64,000 nt of DNA from SLNP01 sp964568875 (GTDB taxonomy: Bacteria > Bacteroidota > Bacteroidia > Bacteroidales > VadinHA17). The stretch is from NCBI GenBank assembly GCA_964568875.1, contig CAZMSH010000017.1, forward strand, positions 19,091-83,090. Direction: 5' to 3'. Shown piece after piece: positions 53,275 to 61,272 of this stretch. The notes under the pieces were generated by a model. It saw only the letters and a list, made by a program, of their open reading frames with translations. It was not told where the DNA came from and did no database searches. The position numbers were made by a program, and so were the translations under genes. The first letter of the stretch is position 1; every line of letters begins with the position of its first letter.

Positions 53275-54525
53275 TTACTCTACGGCTACGGTTTCCATGA
53301 AATGTCTGTGCAGAGACTCAACAGGCAGTATCGGCGACTGGCCGAGCGGGCAGAGCGAACTCTTTGCCATCTGCCTTGAGTTGTCGAGCATGTCATTAAG
53401 TATTGCCTTACGTTCTTCAGCACCGGCTTTGTCAAGCAGCAGCGACTGTGCGTGCAGGTAACTGGTGCCTATTCTGCAGGGGACACATTTGCCGCAGCTT
53501 TCATGCCTGAAGAACTTCAGTATGTTTTGTATGAAAGGGATGAGTTTACGGCGGCTGCCGACAACAATGACAGCACCTGAACCAAGAGTAGCTCCCCTTT
53601 CCCGCAGCTCGTCATAGCACATGGTGGCATCAGACCAGCCATGGGGAACGAAAGTGCCTGCGGCACCGCCAAGAAGTACTGCTTTCCACGGTTTACCGTC
53701 AGCAGTACCTCCGGCCAGATCATCAATAAGATCTCGGAGTTTCACTCCTGCGTCAGTTTCGTAGCATCCCGGCTTTTTAACATCACCGCTTATTGTAAAT
53801 ATTTTTGTTCCGGGAGTCTTTTCGGTTCCCCTGCTACGGTACCAACCGGCTCCGTGACTAATAATAGATGGCAGGCTGGCCAGTGTCTCCACGTTGTTGA
53901 CCAGTGTTGGTTCTCCCCACAAACCCTTCTCGGCAGGGAAAGGCGGCTTTATACGCGGGTAGCCACGTTTGCCTTCCAGTGATTCAAGCAGTGTGAGCTC
54001 TTCACCGCAAAGATATGATCCTGCTCCCGGCATTATCTCGAGGTCGAAACTGAATCTGCTGCCAAGTATTTCATTGCCCAGGAAATTCTTTTCTTTTGCC
54101 TGGTTTATTGCTTTCTGCAGCATCTCAATCGACCTGTAATACTCTCCGCGGACATATATGAAGCCCTTGCCTGCTCCGATACCGTATGCTGCTATCACCA
54201 TTCCCTCAACCAGCAGGTGCGGATCGTTTTCCATTATTTCCCGGTCCTTGAAGGTTCCCGGTTCACCTTCGTCAGCATTGCATACCACATACTTAATGCC
54301 GGCGGTTGTTGCTCCGGCAGCTGCCTTCTTTTTGATGCCGGTGGGAAAACCGGCGCCTCCTCTGCCCCTTAGTCCTGAGTCGGCTATCTCCTCCACCACC
54401 ATCTCAGGCTTTTCCCTGATCGCTTTTGCCAGTGCTCCATATCCGCCTGCAGCAATGTAGTCGTCAATGCTGGCAGGATTGATATGCCCTGCATTTTTCA
54501 GTATTATCCTGTTTTCCGATATCAT
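53275..54525 (-). CDS. formate dehydrogenase NuoF-like NAD/FMN subunit
   Basis: 416 residues. GRGGAGFPTGIKKK (~53-66), NADEGEPGTFKDREIM (~81) and GSYLCGEELTLLESLEGKRG (~167) form the FMN/NADH site; ESCGKCVPCRIGTSYL (~341) ligates a 4Fe-4S cluster. It is a core-length NuoF without terminal ferredoxin extensions. It is a paralogue of the hydrogenase NuoF-like protein at 39006. Its start overlaps the NuoE-like stop by four bases. Confidence 0.92.
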   Translation of the reverse strand: MISENRIILKNAGHINPASIDDYIAAGGYGALAKAIREKPEMVVEEIADSGLRGRGGAGFPTGIKKKAAAGATTAGIKYVVCNADEGEPGTFKDREIMENDPHLLVEGMVIAAYGIGAGKGFIYVRGEYYRSIEMLQKAINQAKEKNFLGNEILGSRFSFDLEIMPGAGSYLCGEELTLLESLEGKRGYPRIKPPFPAEKGLWGEPTLVNNVETLASLPSIISHGAGWYRSRGTEKTPGTKIFTISGDVKKPGCYETDAGVKLRDLIDDLAGGTADGKPWKAVLLGGAAGTFVPHGWSDATMCYDELRERGATLGSGAVIVVGSRRKLIPFIQNILKFFRHESCGKCVPCRIGTSYLHAQSLLLDKAGAEERKAILNDMLDNSRQMAKSSLCPLGQSPILPVESLHRHFMETVAVE

Positions 54526-54992
54526 TGCTTCTGTTTTTGACGGTTCCTGATGTCATCAACTATTTCGGCGATACGCTCAGGGTTAAGGTTCCCATACACT
54601 TCGCGGTTTATCATCATTGCAGGAGCAACTTCGCATATACCGAGGCACTCACTCTCTTCAATGGTAAACAGGCCGTCGGGGGTTGTCTCTCCCTGGTCTA
54701 TCCCCAGTATTGACTCAAGGGTTTCAATCATGGTTCCGGAGCCCATCAGGCTGCATACAGGCGAATTGCAGATTCGTATTATATAGCGGCCCCTTGGTTC
54801 CAGACTGAACATTGAATAGTAGCCTGCAACACCGTAAACCCATGAGAGATTAACGTTGAGGTGACCGGCGGCAGCTTTGAGTGATTCGCTGGTGAGGTAG
54901 TTCTGCGGGTGGCTGTCCTGCAACGCGTGAAGCATGGGCAGCAGGTCTGATTTGTCGCGCCGGAAGCCGGCAACGATTTCTGTGGGATCCAT
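54522..54992 (-). CDS. formate dehydrogenase NuoE-like [2Fe-2S] subunit
   Basis: 156 residues from the ATG at 54992. An in-frame extension up to 55202 adds ~70 hydrophobic, low-complexity residues unlike any NuoE and overlaps the mobA promoter side, so it is rejected. Cluster cysteines are in CNSPVCSLMG (~75-80) and SECLGICEVAP (~116-120). It carries electrons between FdhF and the flavin subunit. First gene of the FDH operon. Confidence 0.9.
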   Translation of the reverse strand: MDPTEIVAGFRRDKSDLLPMLHALQDSHPQNYLTSESLKAAAGHLNVNLSWVYGVAGYYSMFSLEPRGRYIIRICNSPVCSLMGSGTMIETLESILGIDQGETTPDGLFTIEESECLGICEVAPAMMINREVYGNLNPERIAEIVDDIRNRQKQKQ

Positions 54993-55097
54993 GGCTCTCT
55001 GTTTTAGACTGCAAAAGATACTTATTTTTTTGCACGCCGCTTCAATACACGATATGATAAATATGAGACGGAGGGGCAGGAGGGATACAAAATGAGC

Positions 55098-55105
55098 TAA
55101 ATTTG
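55098..55105 (+). promoter_or_regulatory. -7 promoter element TAAATTTG for mobA
   Basis: Exact TAnnTTTG, 12 bases before the ATG at 55118 and 21 before an alternative ATG at 55127. Confidence 0.45.
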
Positions 55106-55117
55106 TTGCCTGTAGGG

Positions 55118-55726
55118 ATGGCATATATGACAAAGGGAAAGATGGCGGCAAAGAGATTTGGATATGCAACTGCGATAGTACTTGCAGGAGGTAAGAGCTC
55201 ACGAATGGGCGGGATTGACAAGAGTATGCTTGATATCAGCGGGGTGCCAATGATTCAGTTCATCTCACAGCAGCTGATCGATCTCTTCGGCGAGGTCCTT
55301 ATAGGGGCATCGGATGCTGAAAAGTATGCCTTTCTCGGATTGCGTGTGATTCCCGACGCTGAGCCGGGTAAGGGACCTTTAATGGGGATTTCGTCATGCC
55401 TCCGTGCTTCGTCGAACGACATCAACTTCATAATGGCCTGCGATATCCCTGTAATCAATGAGGTTTTTATTGCCTCGATGCTTGACATGACTGCCGGTGC
55501 AGATATAGTTATGCCTGTAAGGGTAGGAGAGAGGTATGAACCGCTTTATGCTGTATATCGCAGGAGTGTTGCCGATAAGGCAGATCTATTGCTTAAACAG
55601 GAGAGACTGAAGATTTCAGATCTCTTTGATATTGTGAAAACGCGATATGTCAGCTTCGGCGACGGAGATTGGTATCATAATCTGAACTACCGCGAGGACT
55701 ACCAGCGTTATAAAGAAAACCATTAA
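55118..55726 (+). CDS. mobA: molybdenum cofactor guanylyltransferase
   Basis: 202 residues from ATG 55118 (55127 also possible; the longer TTG frame at 55103 lies inside the -7 motif). The nucleotide-binding motif is VLAGGKSSRMGGIDKSML, then PDAEPGKGPLMGI and ACDIPVINEVF, with the metal-binding Asp of MobA. It attaches GMP to molybdopterin to make the bis-MGD cofactor that FdhF needs. Its divergent position next to the formate dehydrogenase operon supports this link. It ends two bases before gap 3. Confidence 0.9.
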   Translation: MAYMTKGKMAAKRFGYATAIVLAGGKSSRMGGIDKSMLDISGVPMIQFISQQLIDLFGEVLIGASDAEKYAFLGLRVIPDAEPGKGPLMGISSCLRASSNDINFIMACDIPVINEVFIASMLDMTAGADIVMPVRVGERYEPLYAVYRRSVADKADLLLKQERLKISDLFDIVKTRYVSFGDGDWYHNLNYREDYQRYKENH

Positions 55727-55727
55727 T

Positions 55728-55827
55728 NNNNNNNNNNNNNNNNNNNNNNNNNNNNNNNNNNNNNNNNNNNNNNNNNNNNNNNNNNNNNNNNNNNNNNNNN
55801 NNNNNNNNNNNNNNNNNNNNNNNNNNN
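55728..55827. other. assembly gap of 100 N
   Basis: Scaffold gap of unknown true size, directly after the mobA stop codon and six bases before the LolA-like stop codon. Confidence 0.98.
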
Positions 55828-55833
55828 TTACAC

Positions 55834-56568
55834 CTACCTCAATGATGCCTTCGTAAAAATATGATCGGGTATCACCTGGTCGAATTTTACTGCTGTTATC
55901 CTGAACTCTGTGCCTTCGCCCTGCTTGAGCATATCCTTGTAAACGACCTTCATAGGGAACCAGCGGCCCTCAATGCTTACGACCTCGGAGAGTGTGGTTC
56001 GTTTAAGCAACTGACCGCTACGGGCATATAGTTCTTCTTTCAGCGGTACGAATTTTTCAGCATCGACCCACATTTTACGGGAGTAATAAGCTACGTCGGT
56101 TACCTTTGCGGTGAGTTCAAGTATCAAAGAACGGTTTCCGTCAATAACTTCCTCTCCGGCAAGAGAAGCATTGTAAACTTCCGTTATTCGTCTGTCATCC
56201 ATCATATCTTCATATGACAGGTCTGATCCCATTACCGACTGTCTAAGCATATGTCCTGATATCTGAATTACCCTGTCAGTTGAAGGAGAGTAAATCCACA
56301 GTTGGTTCTCCAGCTTGAGCATCTTGGTTCCCTGTTCACGGGCAGGGGAGAGGTACTCGGTGAAGGCCTGCTTGTCGCCAACCGCATAGGTGCGAGATGT
56401 GATTGTCCTGCTGCTCCTTACCCCGTGTATCGTCATTGACGACTCAAAAATGCGGTTGTCTGACGACAGGTTCTGTTCCACTCTTTTGAGTATCTCGTCT
56501 GCAGTCTGGGCTGTCAATCCTGTAAACAGTAAAGCCAGGGCTAGTGAGTTTATTATTCTTTTCATCAT
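55834..56568 (-). CDS. LolA-like outer-membrane lipoprotein-sorting protein
   Basis: 244 residues with a signal peptide (~1-20, ending TAQ). The body is an open beta-barrel family (LolA/LppX fold) with characteristic KMLKLENQLWIYSPSTDRVIQISGHMLRQSVMGSDLSYEDM. It belongs to the longer sorting-protein subgroup that often accompanies LolCDE-like ABC transporters or exporters rather than being classical LolA. It is the last gene of a four-gene operon, 10 bp after the second FtsX-like permease. It likely carries lipid or lipoprotein cargo across the periplasm. Confidence 0.85.
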   Translation of the reverse strand: MMKRIINSLALALLFTGLTAQTADEILKRVEQNLSSDNRIFESSMTIHGVRSSRTITSRTYAVGDKQAFTEYLSPAREQGTKMLKLENQLWIYSPSTDRVIQISGHMLRQSVMGSDLSYEDMMDDRRITEVYNASLAGEEVIDGNRSLILELTAKVTDVAYYSRKMWVDAEKFVPLKEELYARSGQLLKRTTLSEVVSIEGRWFPMKVVYKDMLKQGEGTEFRITAVKFDQVIPDHIFTKASLR

Positions 56569-56578
56569 ATCGATGTTT

Positions 56579-57853
56579 TTAGGCTTCCAGTTCCTTGAAA
56601 AGTGAAGCTGTCTGCCGTTTATAAATTCCCACTCCCGAAAGCATGGTGCCTATAACCGTCGACAGCAAACCGGGAATGAATCCTATATAGAAGTCAGTGG
56701 GTGTTATTCTTGCACGTATTCTGTCAGGCATCATCATTGCAGCCCCCTCCATCATTCCGGCTATGTTAAAACCGTATACCTGCAGTAACCATGCAAGAAG
56801 CAGGCCAATTGCAGTTCCAATAACCGATCCGATGATGCCGATCATAATTGATTCATAAATCATTGTACGGTAGATGTGTCCCTTCTCTTCACCGATTGCC
56901 AGACGCAGCCCAACCTCACCATATCTTCGGAGTCCCCCCAGAAGGCCTGCGTTCCATAATACCAAAGCCATGGCAAAAACGAATATGAACGAGACATATA
57001 TCGACCATGATTCAGACAGAGCAACATACTGGCCCATCATTCCCTGTTGGCTTAGAGACTTTATTACCGGACTAAAGATGTCATTGTTACTGTCAGATGA
57101 ACTGTTGTAGTTATTGGCAAGTAGTTCTGCTTCATCATTATCATAGAATCCGCCAACGAAGAATCCTAATATTTCACCTGCAGCATCTTCCATATCGAGG
57201 GCTATCCTGACATCTTCAATGTCGGCTATTATCAATCCCCGGTCAAGGGCATCAAGTCCTGTCATAACTGTACCCGATACCACGAAGTTGTGCATAGTGA
57301 TGCTGCCGTACATTGTAGAACCCATCAGTGTAACCTGGTCGCCGGGGTTAACTCCGAGTTTCAGGGAAAAGGGTTCGCTGAGCAATGCTTCTCCGGGTTG
57401 TGAGGGCAGTGTTCCCCTGACAAGAGAGTTTATCAGATTCAGCCTTGCGGGTTCGGGTGACCCGGGGGTAAGCAGGTCAGCACCAATGCCGGCGGCGGGT
57501 CCCTGCGCCCTGGTCTCTCCGCTTTCATCGGGTGCATCGACGAGACCTCCGAACTGAATCCGCGGTGACCATGTCATTTCAGGAAACCGGCTTTTCAACT
57601 CAGTAATAAGAGCTTCGATACCTGTCAATGCAAGATCGTTGGGTATCTGCTGCATCTCTTCAGCATAACCATTGGTCATTACCTTGACATGTCCGTTTGA
57701 AAAGCGGGCGCTGAGTTCGATGGTGTCGCCCATGAACCCTGTTATGTAGGCATGCATTAGCACAGTGAGCATTACCCCTATGGTTACCACTATGATTGGA
57801 AGCCTGCTACGGCTCTTATCCCTTATCAATCCTTTGAACAGAAACTCTATCAT
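56579..57853 (-). CDS. FtsX/LolE-like ABC transporter permease
   Basis: 424 residues: TM1 ~20-42, a large periplasmic MacB-type domain (~45-270), then three TM segments (~277-300, ~328-355, ~385-410). GLLGGLRRYGEVGLRLAIGEEKGHIYRTMIYE-type sequence after TM2 is the FtsX coupling helix. It pairs with the second permease; its start overlaps that permease stop by four bases. It would extract substrate from the inner membrane by mechanotransmission. Confidence 0.88.
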   Translation of the reverse strand: MIEFLFKGLIRDKSRSRLPIIVVTIGVMLTVLMHAYITGFMGDTIELSARFSNGHVKVMTNGYAEEMQQIPNDLALTGIEALITELKSRFPEMTWSPRIQFGGLVDAPDESGETRAQGPAAGIGADLLTPGSPEPARLNLINSLVRGTLPSQPGEALLSEPFSLKLGVNPGDQVTLMGSTMYGSITMHNFVVSGTVMTGLDALDRGLIIADIEDVRIALDMEDAAGEILGFFVGGFYDNDEAELLANNYNSSSDSNNDIFSPVIKSLSQQGMMGQYVALSESWSIYVSFIFVFAMALVLWNAGLLGGLRRYGEVGLRLAIGEEKGHIYRTMIYESIMIGIIGSVIGTAIGLLLAWLLQVYGFNIAGMMEGAAMMMPDRIRARITPTDFYIGFIPGLLSTVIGTMLSGVGIYKRQTASLFKELEA

Positions 57854-59028
57854 TGTATCTTTCCTCTTAAAGCGTCAGTAGGATTCATTTTGGCAATTCT
57901 CCGTGACGGCCAGTAGCTGACTATGGTTGTAGTGATGAGTACGATAAGTGTTGTACCAATAACAAGACCGGCGCTGTATGACGGGTAAAGTGTCTGTGCC
58001 ATCGCCATTCCGAACTCACTGACATCTATGGGCATCGTCCAACCAGCTTTTGCCTGCCACATCAGGAATGGCAGGCCATAAGCAGCTGCAAGTAAGGCTG
58101 CCAGTACGGCATGCATTGCCCCTTCAACGGTGAATAGTCCAACTACCTGTCCGCGTGTATATCCCAGAGCCACATAAGTGCCTATTTCTCTCTGTCTTCT
58201 GAAAATTGACAACACCTGTGTGTCGAAGATTGCCAGCATGGCCAGAAGCAGTAGAATTGCGTACAAAACAGTAGTTCCTGCTGATTTTACCTTTATCACT
58301 TCATCAACCTGCCTGGTAAGCTCCTCCTTAGGTTTTAGGTTCCATCCGGCAACTTCAGGACGTTGCTTTTCACTGTCGCGGAATGACAACAGAGTGGCTT
58401 CATCAGGCATTCCGGTCATTTCCCTGAGCTTTTCGAGGGGGATGTATATCTGGCCTGCATCTACTGCCGGAACTGCAACATTGAATATGTCAACAATCAA
58501 CACCTCGGAAGCATCAAAAGTGCCGTTTGCATCACGCCACTGCATAATAACCCTGTCGCCCGGACCCATTTTAAGAGTTTTACTCATCAATGTTCCAATT
58601 ATTGCCGGAATTGCATCACTCATTACCGTGTCAAGCTTTTCCGTCGGTAATTTGAATAGTGTCTGTTGCGGATTGACACCCCTGATCGTTACAGGCTGCA
58701 GCCTGCCCTGAGGATAGGCTGAGCCCTGCACAATAAGGCTCGGTTCCATATCGCCGGCTTCTATCTCTTCCCTGAATTCTGCTGGAATAGTAGCATGACT
58801 GTCAGAAAACGTGAACGGGTCATACTTGTCATAAGCCTCATGCCAGTACTGCCCGCCGGCTATCTCCCAGTCGGTCATGTCGTTCCTGGCCTGAAGATCC
58901 CATCCGGCAAGAACCCCCTTGATCCATATTATTACTACAAAGGAGAATGAAAGGACAATGACATTCAGCCAGGTTCGTAGCCCGGCTCCTATAAGGTTAC
59001 GGTATGCAAGTTTTAATGCCAGTTTCAT
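57850..59028 (-). CDS. FtsX/LolC-like ABC transporter permease
   Basis: 392 residues with the MacB/FtsX topology: TM1 ~15-38, periplasmic domain to ~255, and TM2-4 (~255-280, ~300-325, ~350-375). FRRQREIGTYVALGYTRGQVV is the coupling helix and SRRIAKMNPTDALRG the usual C-terminal sequence of this family. Forms a heteromeric pair with the next permease. Confidence 0.88.
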   Translation of the reverse strand: MKLALKLAYRNLIGAGLRTWLNVIVLSFSFVVIIWIKGVLAGWDLQARNDMTDWEIAGGQYWHEAYDKYDPFTFSDSHATIPAEFREEIEAGDMEPSLIVQGSAYPQGRLQPVTIRGVNPQQTLFKLPTEKLDTVMSDAIPAIIGTLMSKTLKMGPGDRVIMQWRDANGTFDASEVLIVDIFNVAVPAVDAGQIYIPLEKLREMTGMPDEATLLSFRDSEKQRPEVAGWNLKPKEELTRQVDEVIKVKSAGTTVLYAILLLLAMLAIFDTQVLSIFRRQREIGTYVALGYTRGQVVGLFTVEGAMHAVLAALLAAAYGLPFLMWQAKAGWTMPIDVSEFGMAMAQTLYPSYSAGLVIGTTLIVLITTTIVSYWPSRRIAKMNPTDALRGKIQ

Positions 59029-59040
59029 AACCGCTGCATT

Positions 59041-59739
59041 TTAATTTTTTAGTATCTCTTCCTTTTCTATCTTTCCGTCGGCAAGAAATATCTTCCTGCG
59101 GAGGTAGCTTATCACCTTTTCGTCATGTGTGGCAAACAGGAATGTTGTCTTCAATTCGGTGTTAAGTTTCTCCATGGTTTTAAGAATATTATGTGAGTTC
59201 GCGGCATCAAGATTGGCAGTCGGTTCGTCAGCCAGCACCAATGAAGGCCTTTTTACCATAGCACGGGCTATTGCAACCCTCTGCGATTCGCCTCCTGACA
59301 GCTGTGGAGGCTTCGACTTTACCTTCTCTGTAAGTCCAACCCATTCAAGAGCATCCATTACCATCTTCCTGCGTTCTTCAGATGTATAATTCAAAAGCAG
59401 CAGAGGAAACTCAACGTTTTCAAATACTGTATGTACTGCAAGAAGATTATAGCTTTGAAAGATGAAACCAAGACTCTCACGGCGAAGCATTGCAGCCTCC
59501 CTGGTTGTCAACCTGCTCACCCTTCGTCCAAGAACCGTAGCTTCTCCTTCTGTAGGAACATCAAGTGATCCCACGATGTTGAGAATTGTTGTTTTACCTG
59601 AACCGCTGGGACCTACCAGCCCGGCAAACTCACCCTCCCTGAGAGTGAGATCTATTCCGTTCAGTGCAGTAAATTCACCTTTTCCCATCGGAAACCTCTT
59701 GATAAGCTTGTCAATTGTGATGATAGGGGATTTTTCCAT
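59041..59739 (-). CDS. LolD/MacB-type ABC transporter ATP-binding protein
   Basis: 232 residues. Walker A GPSGSGKTTILN, Q-loop FIFQSYNLL, signature LSGGESQRVAIARAMV, Walker B LVLADEPTANLD, and H-loop FATHDEKVI. It belongs to the LolD/MacB/FtsE group by its LRRESLGFIFQSYNLLAVHTVFENVE block. It energises the two permeases downstream. First gene of the operon, with its own -7 promoter motif. Confidence 0.94.
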   Translation of the reverse strand: MEKSPIITIDKLIKRFPMGKGEFTALNGIDLTLREGEFAGLVGPSGSGKTTILNIVGSLDVPTEGEATVLGRRVSRLTTREAAMLRRESLGFIFQSYNLLAVHTVFENVEFPLLLLNYTSEERRKMVMDALEWVGLTEKVKSKPPQLSGGESQRVAIARAMVKRPSLVLADEPTANLDAANSHNILKTMEKLNTELKTTFLFATHDEKVISYLRRKIFLADGKIEKEEILKN

Positions 59740-59765
59740 TACAGATAAATTACGTTTGTTAATAA

Positions 59766-59773
59766 CAAATATA
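59766..59773 (-). promoter_or_regulatory. -7 promoter element TATATTTG for the LolD-like operon
   Basis: Exact TAnnTTTG on the minus strand, 26 bases upstream of the ATP-binding protein start. Confidence 0.5.
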
Positions 59774-59851
59774 ACTTTATTCCTGTAGTTTCAGGAACAG
59801 TAACAGCTCTTTTCATGGTGTTTGGTGCCAGCCCGTGTATATTAAAAGGAA

Positions 59852-59874
59852 AACCCCCGGCTTAGCCGGAGGTT
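59852..59874 (-). terminator. terminator of the coiled-coil protein gene
   Basis: 10-bp stem (AACCTCCGGC / GCCGGGGGTT on the minus strand, one G-U) with a TAA loop, followed by TTTTCCTTTT. It lies 50 bp after the stop of the gene at 59927 and upstream of the LolD-like promoter. Confidence 0.78.
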
Positions 59875-59926
59875 AGTGAAGGTTGTCCGCAGCCTTTATT
59901 TGTAAATAACCCGGAAAGGTGCCGTA

Positions 59927-60886
59927 TTATTTCTTTTTCGGTGAATTTTCAAGGTCTTCAAGCTTCTTTTCCATCTCCTGTCTCTTTTTCGCTGAGACTT
60001 GCTGAGCGGGCTGCCAGCTGCCGATCACTGTAAAACCCTCACCTGATATATAGCTCTCTCTGAATTCCTCCATATTTATTCTCAGCTCTTCCAATACTCT
60101 TTCCATCTCCTGCCGGAACTTTTCTCTCTCTTCCTCGGTCATAATGCGCTGACGCTCAATCTCGGGTATGATAACTTCACGCCTTACCCTTTCCATTTCC
60201 TTCCTTGCCTTTTCAATCTCCTGTCTTATATTCTCTCTCTCTTCTTCGGTAATAATACGCTGACGTTCAATCTCGGGTATAATAACTTCACGCCTCACTC
60301 TTTCCATTTCTTTCCGTGCTGTCTCCATTGATTCACGCATTTCACGCTTCATATCTTCAGTGACGGTTTTGTCAATTTCGCTGCGGGCCTGATCGATCGC
60401 TTTCCGGACTTCCTCCATATAAGTCTGGTCAAACTTTTCCATATTCCTGGCGATCTCCTCATGTAAGGCACTGAAATCGATTTTTGCCAGTTCCTGCATG
60501 GCTTTTTCAAGTTCTTCTGAAGCAGCCTTAAGGTCTTTTGTGATCTTTTCAGACTCGGCTTCAGCCTGTTTAACCACCTTGTCATATTTGCTGAATTCTG
60601 ACCTGGGTACTGACTTGCCTTCTACGAGAATCTCTGCCAGCTCTCCGGCGCGGTATCTTAGCTCAATTTTCTTCTCAATGCCATCTTCAGGATCGGTGAA
60701 AACAGTACGGAACGTGCGGTCGTATTTTTGTATGATTGTATCCTGAAGAACCGGGTAATTATTGTCAGCTGAGGAGTTATTACCTGCAGACCTTGAAGCC
60801 TGAGGTGTCATAAAGATCAGCGAGATGGCAACCATCATAGACATTAATAATCTGATGCCTGTTTTGTGTGAATTTTTCTTTTTCAT
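59927..60886 (-). CDS. secreted coiled-coil protein with a tandem 37-residue repeat
   Basis: 319 residues. An N-terminal signal-like hydrophobic segment (~12-28), a short beta-type region (~45-95), then a continuous charged helix (~100-280) rich in Glu, Arg and Lys, and a basic C-terminus. Residues 190-226 and 227-263 are an almost exact tandem repeat (start ARKEMERVRREVIIPEIE), matching a 111-bp DNA duplication. I do not recognise the family. The shape suggests a periplasmic structural or scaffolding protein. Monocistronic, with a terminator behind it. Confidence 0.75.
   Translation of the reverse strand: MKKKNSHKTGIRLLMSMMVAISLIFMTPQASRSAGNNSSADNNYPVLQDTIIQKYDRTFRTVFTDPEDGIEKKIELRYRAGELAEILVEGKSVPRSEFSKYDKVVKQAEAESEKITKDLKAASEELEKAMQELAKIDFSALHEEIARNMEKFDQTYMEEVRKAIDQARSEIDKTVTEDMKREMRESMETARKEMERVRREVIIPEIERQRIITEEERENIRQEIEKARKEMERVRREVIIPEIERQRIMTEEEREKFRQEMERVLEELRINMEEFRESYISGEGFTVIGSWQPAQQVSAKKRQEMEKKLEDLENSPKKK
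60098..60319 (-). repeat. 111-bp tandem duplication inside the coiled-coil gene
   Basis: Units 60209-60319 and 60098-60208 are near identical and in frame, coding the 37-residue repeat. Differences are mostly synonymous, which suggests selection on the protein after duplication. Confidence 0.85.
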
Positions 60887-61053
60887 GGCTTTTTTTGGGG
60901 TTTAATTTTGTATGGCAAAGAGATAAATCTCTGCTGTCTGTCCTGTTATTGGTTATTTCAATATAACATTATCAATACAAATTTGAGCAATCTCTCTCTA
61001 ACCACGTGTTAACCAAATGTTAATAGCAGGTTAAAGTTGTAAACGGTAAACGG

Positions 61054-61140
61054 AACCGAGACCGGCGATAGCCTGGCGAGCTCGCGACCGAACGGGAGCA
61101 ACCGAGACCGGCGATAGCCTGGCGAGCTCGCGACCGAACG
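61054..61140 (+). repeat. 46-bp direct tandem repeat, two copies
   Basis: Unit 1 at 61054-61099 begins AACCGAGACCGGCGATAGCC; unit 2 at 61100-61140 is identical over its 41 bases before the array runs into the heptamer repeat. It contains the palindrome GCGAGCTCGC. A shorter related copy is at 49570-49608. Confidence 0.85.
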
Positions 61141-61190
61141 GCACCTGACACCCGGTACCCGGTACCCGGTACCTGATACCCGGCGCCCTG
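61141..61190 (+). repeat. heptanucleotide tandem repeat (ACCCGGT/ACCTGAT)
   Basis: Consecutive 7-base units of the form ACC(C/T)G(G/A)(T/C): ACCTGAC, ACCCGGT three times, ACCTGAT, ACCCGGC. Same unit family as at 62461-62495 and 63943-64000, on both sides of the DUF819 gene and of the IS element. Confidence 0.85.
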
Positions 61191-61272
61191 CCTACGCATT
61201 TCTACCTATTTTATCAACCAGTTCTCTTATGACTTAAAACAATTGCTATATTGCTTCTTTATAACCAAAGAA

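Larger units (their letters stand above)
60887..61272. other. intergenic region with 46-bp and heptamer repeats
   Basis: 386 bp divergent space between the coiled-coil gene and the DUF819 gene. The left ~140 bp are AT-rich and hold no clear motif. From ~61035 it consists of repeats: a GGTAAAC heptamer pair, two copies of a 46-bp unit, and an ACCCGGT heptamer array. No promoter consensus or small gene was seen. Confidence 0.7.

Noticed and set aside
54993..55202. 70-residue hydrophobic N-terminal extension of the NuoE-like FDH subunit
   Set aside because: NuoE proteins start at about the internal Met; the extension is low-complexity and overlaps the mobA promoter and start on the other strand.
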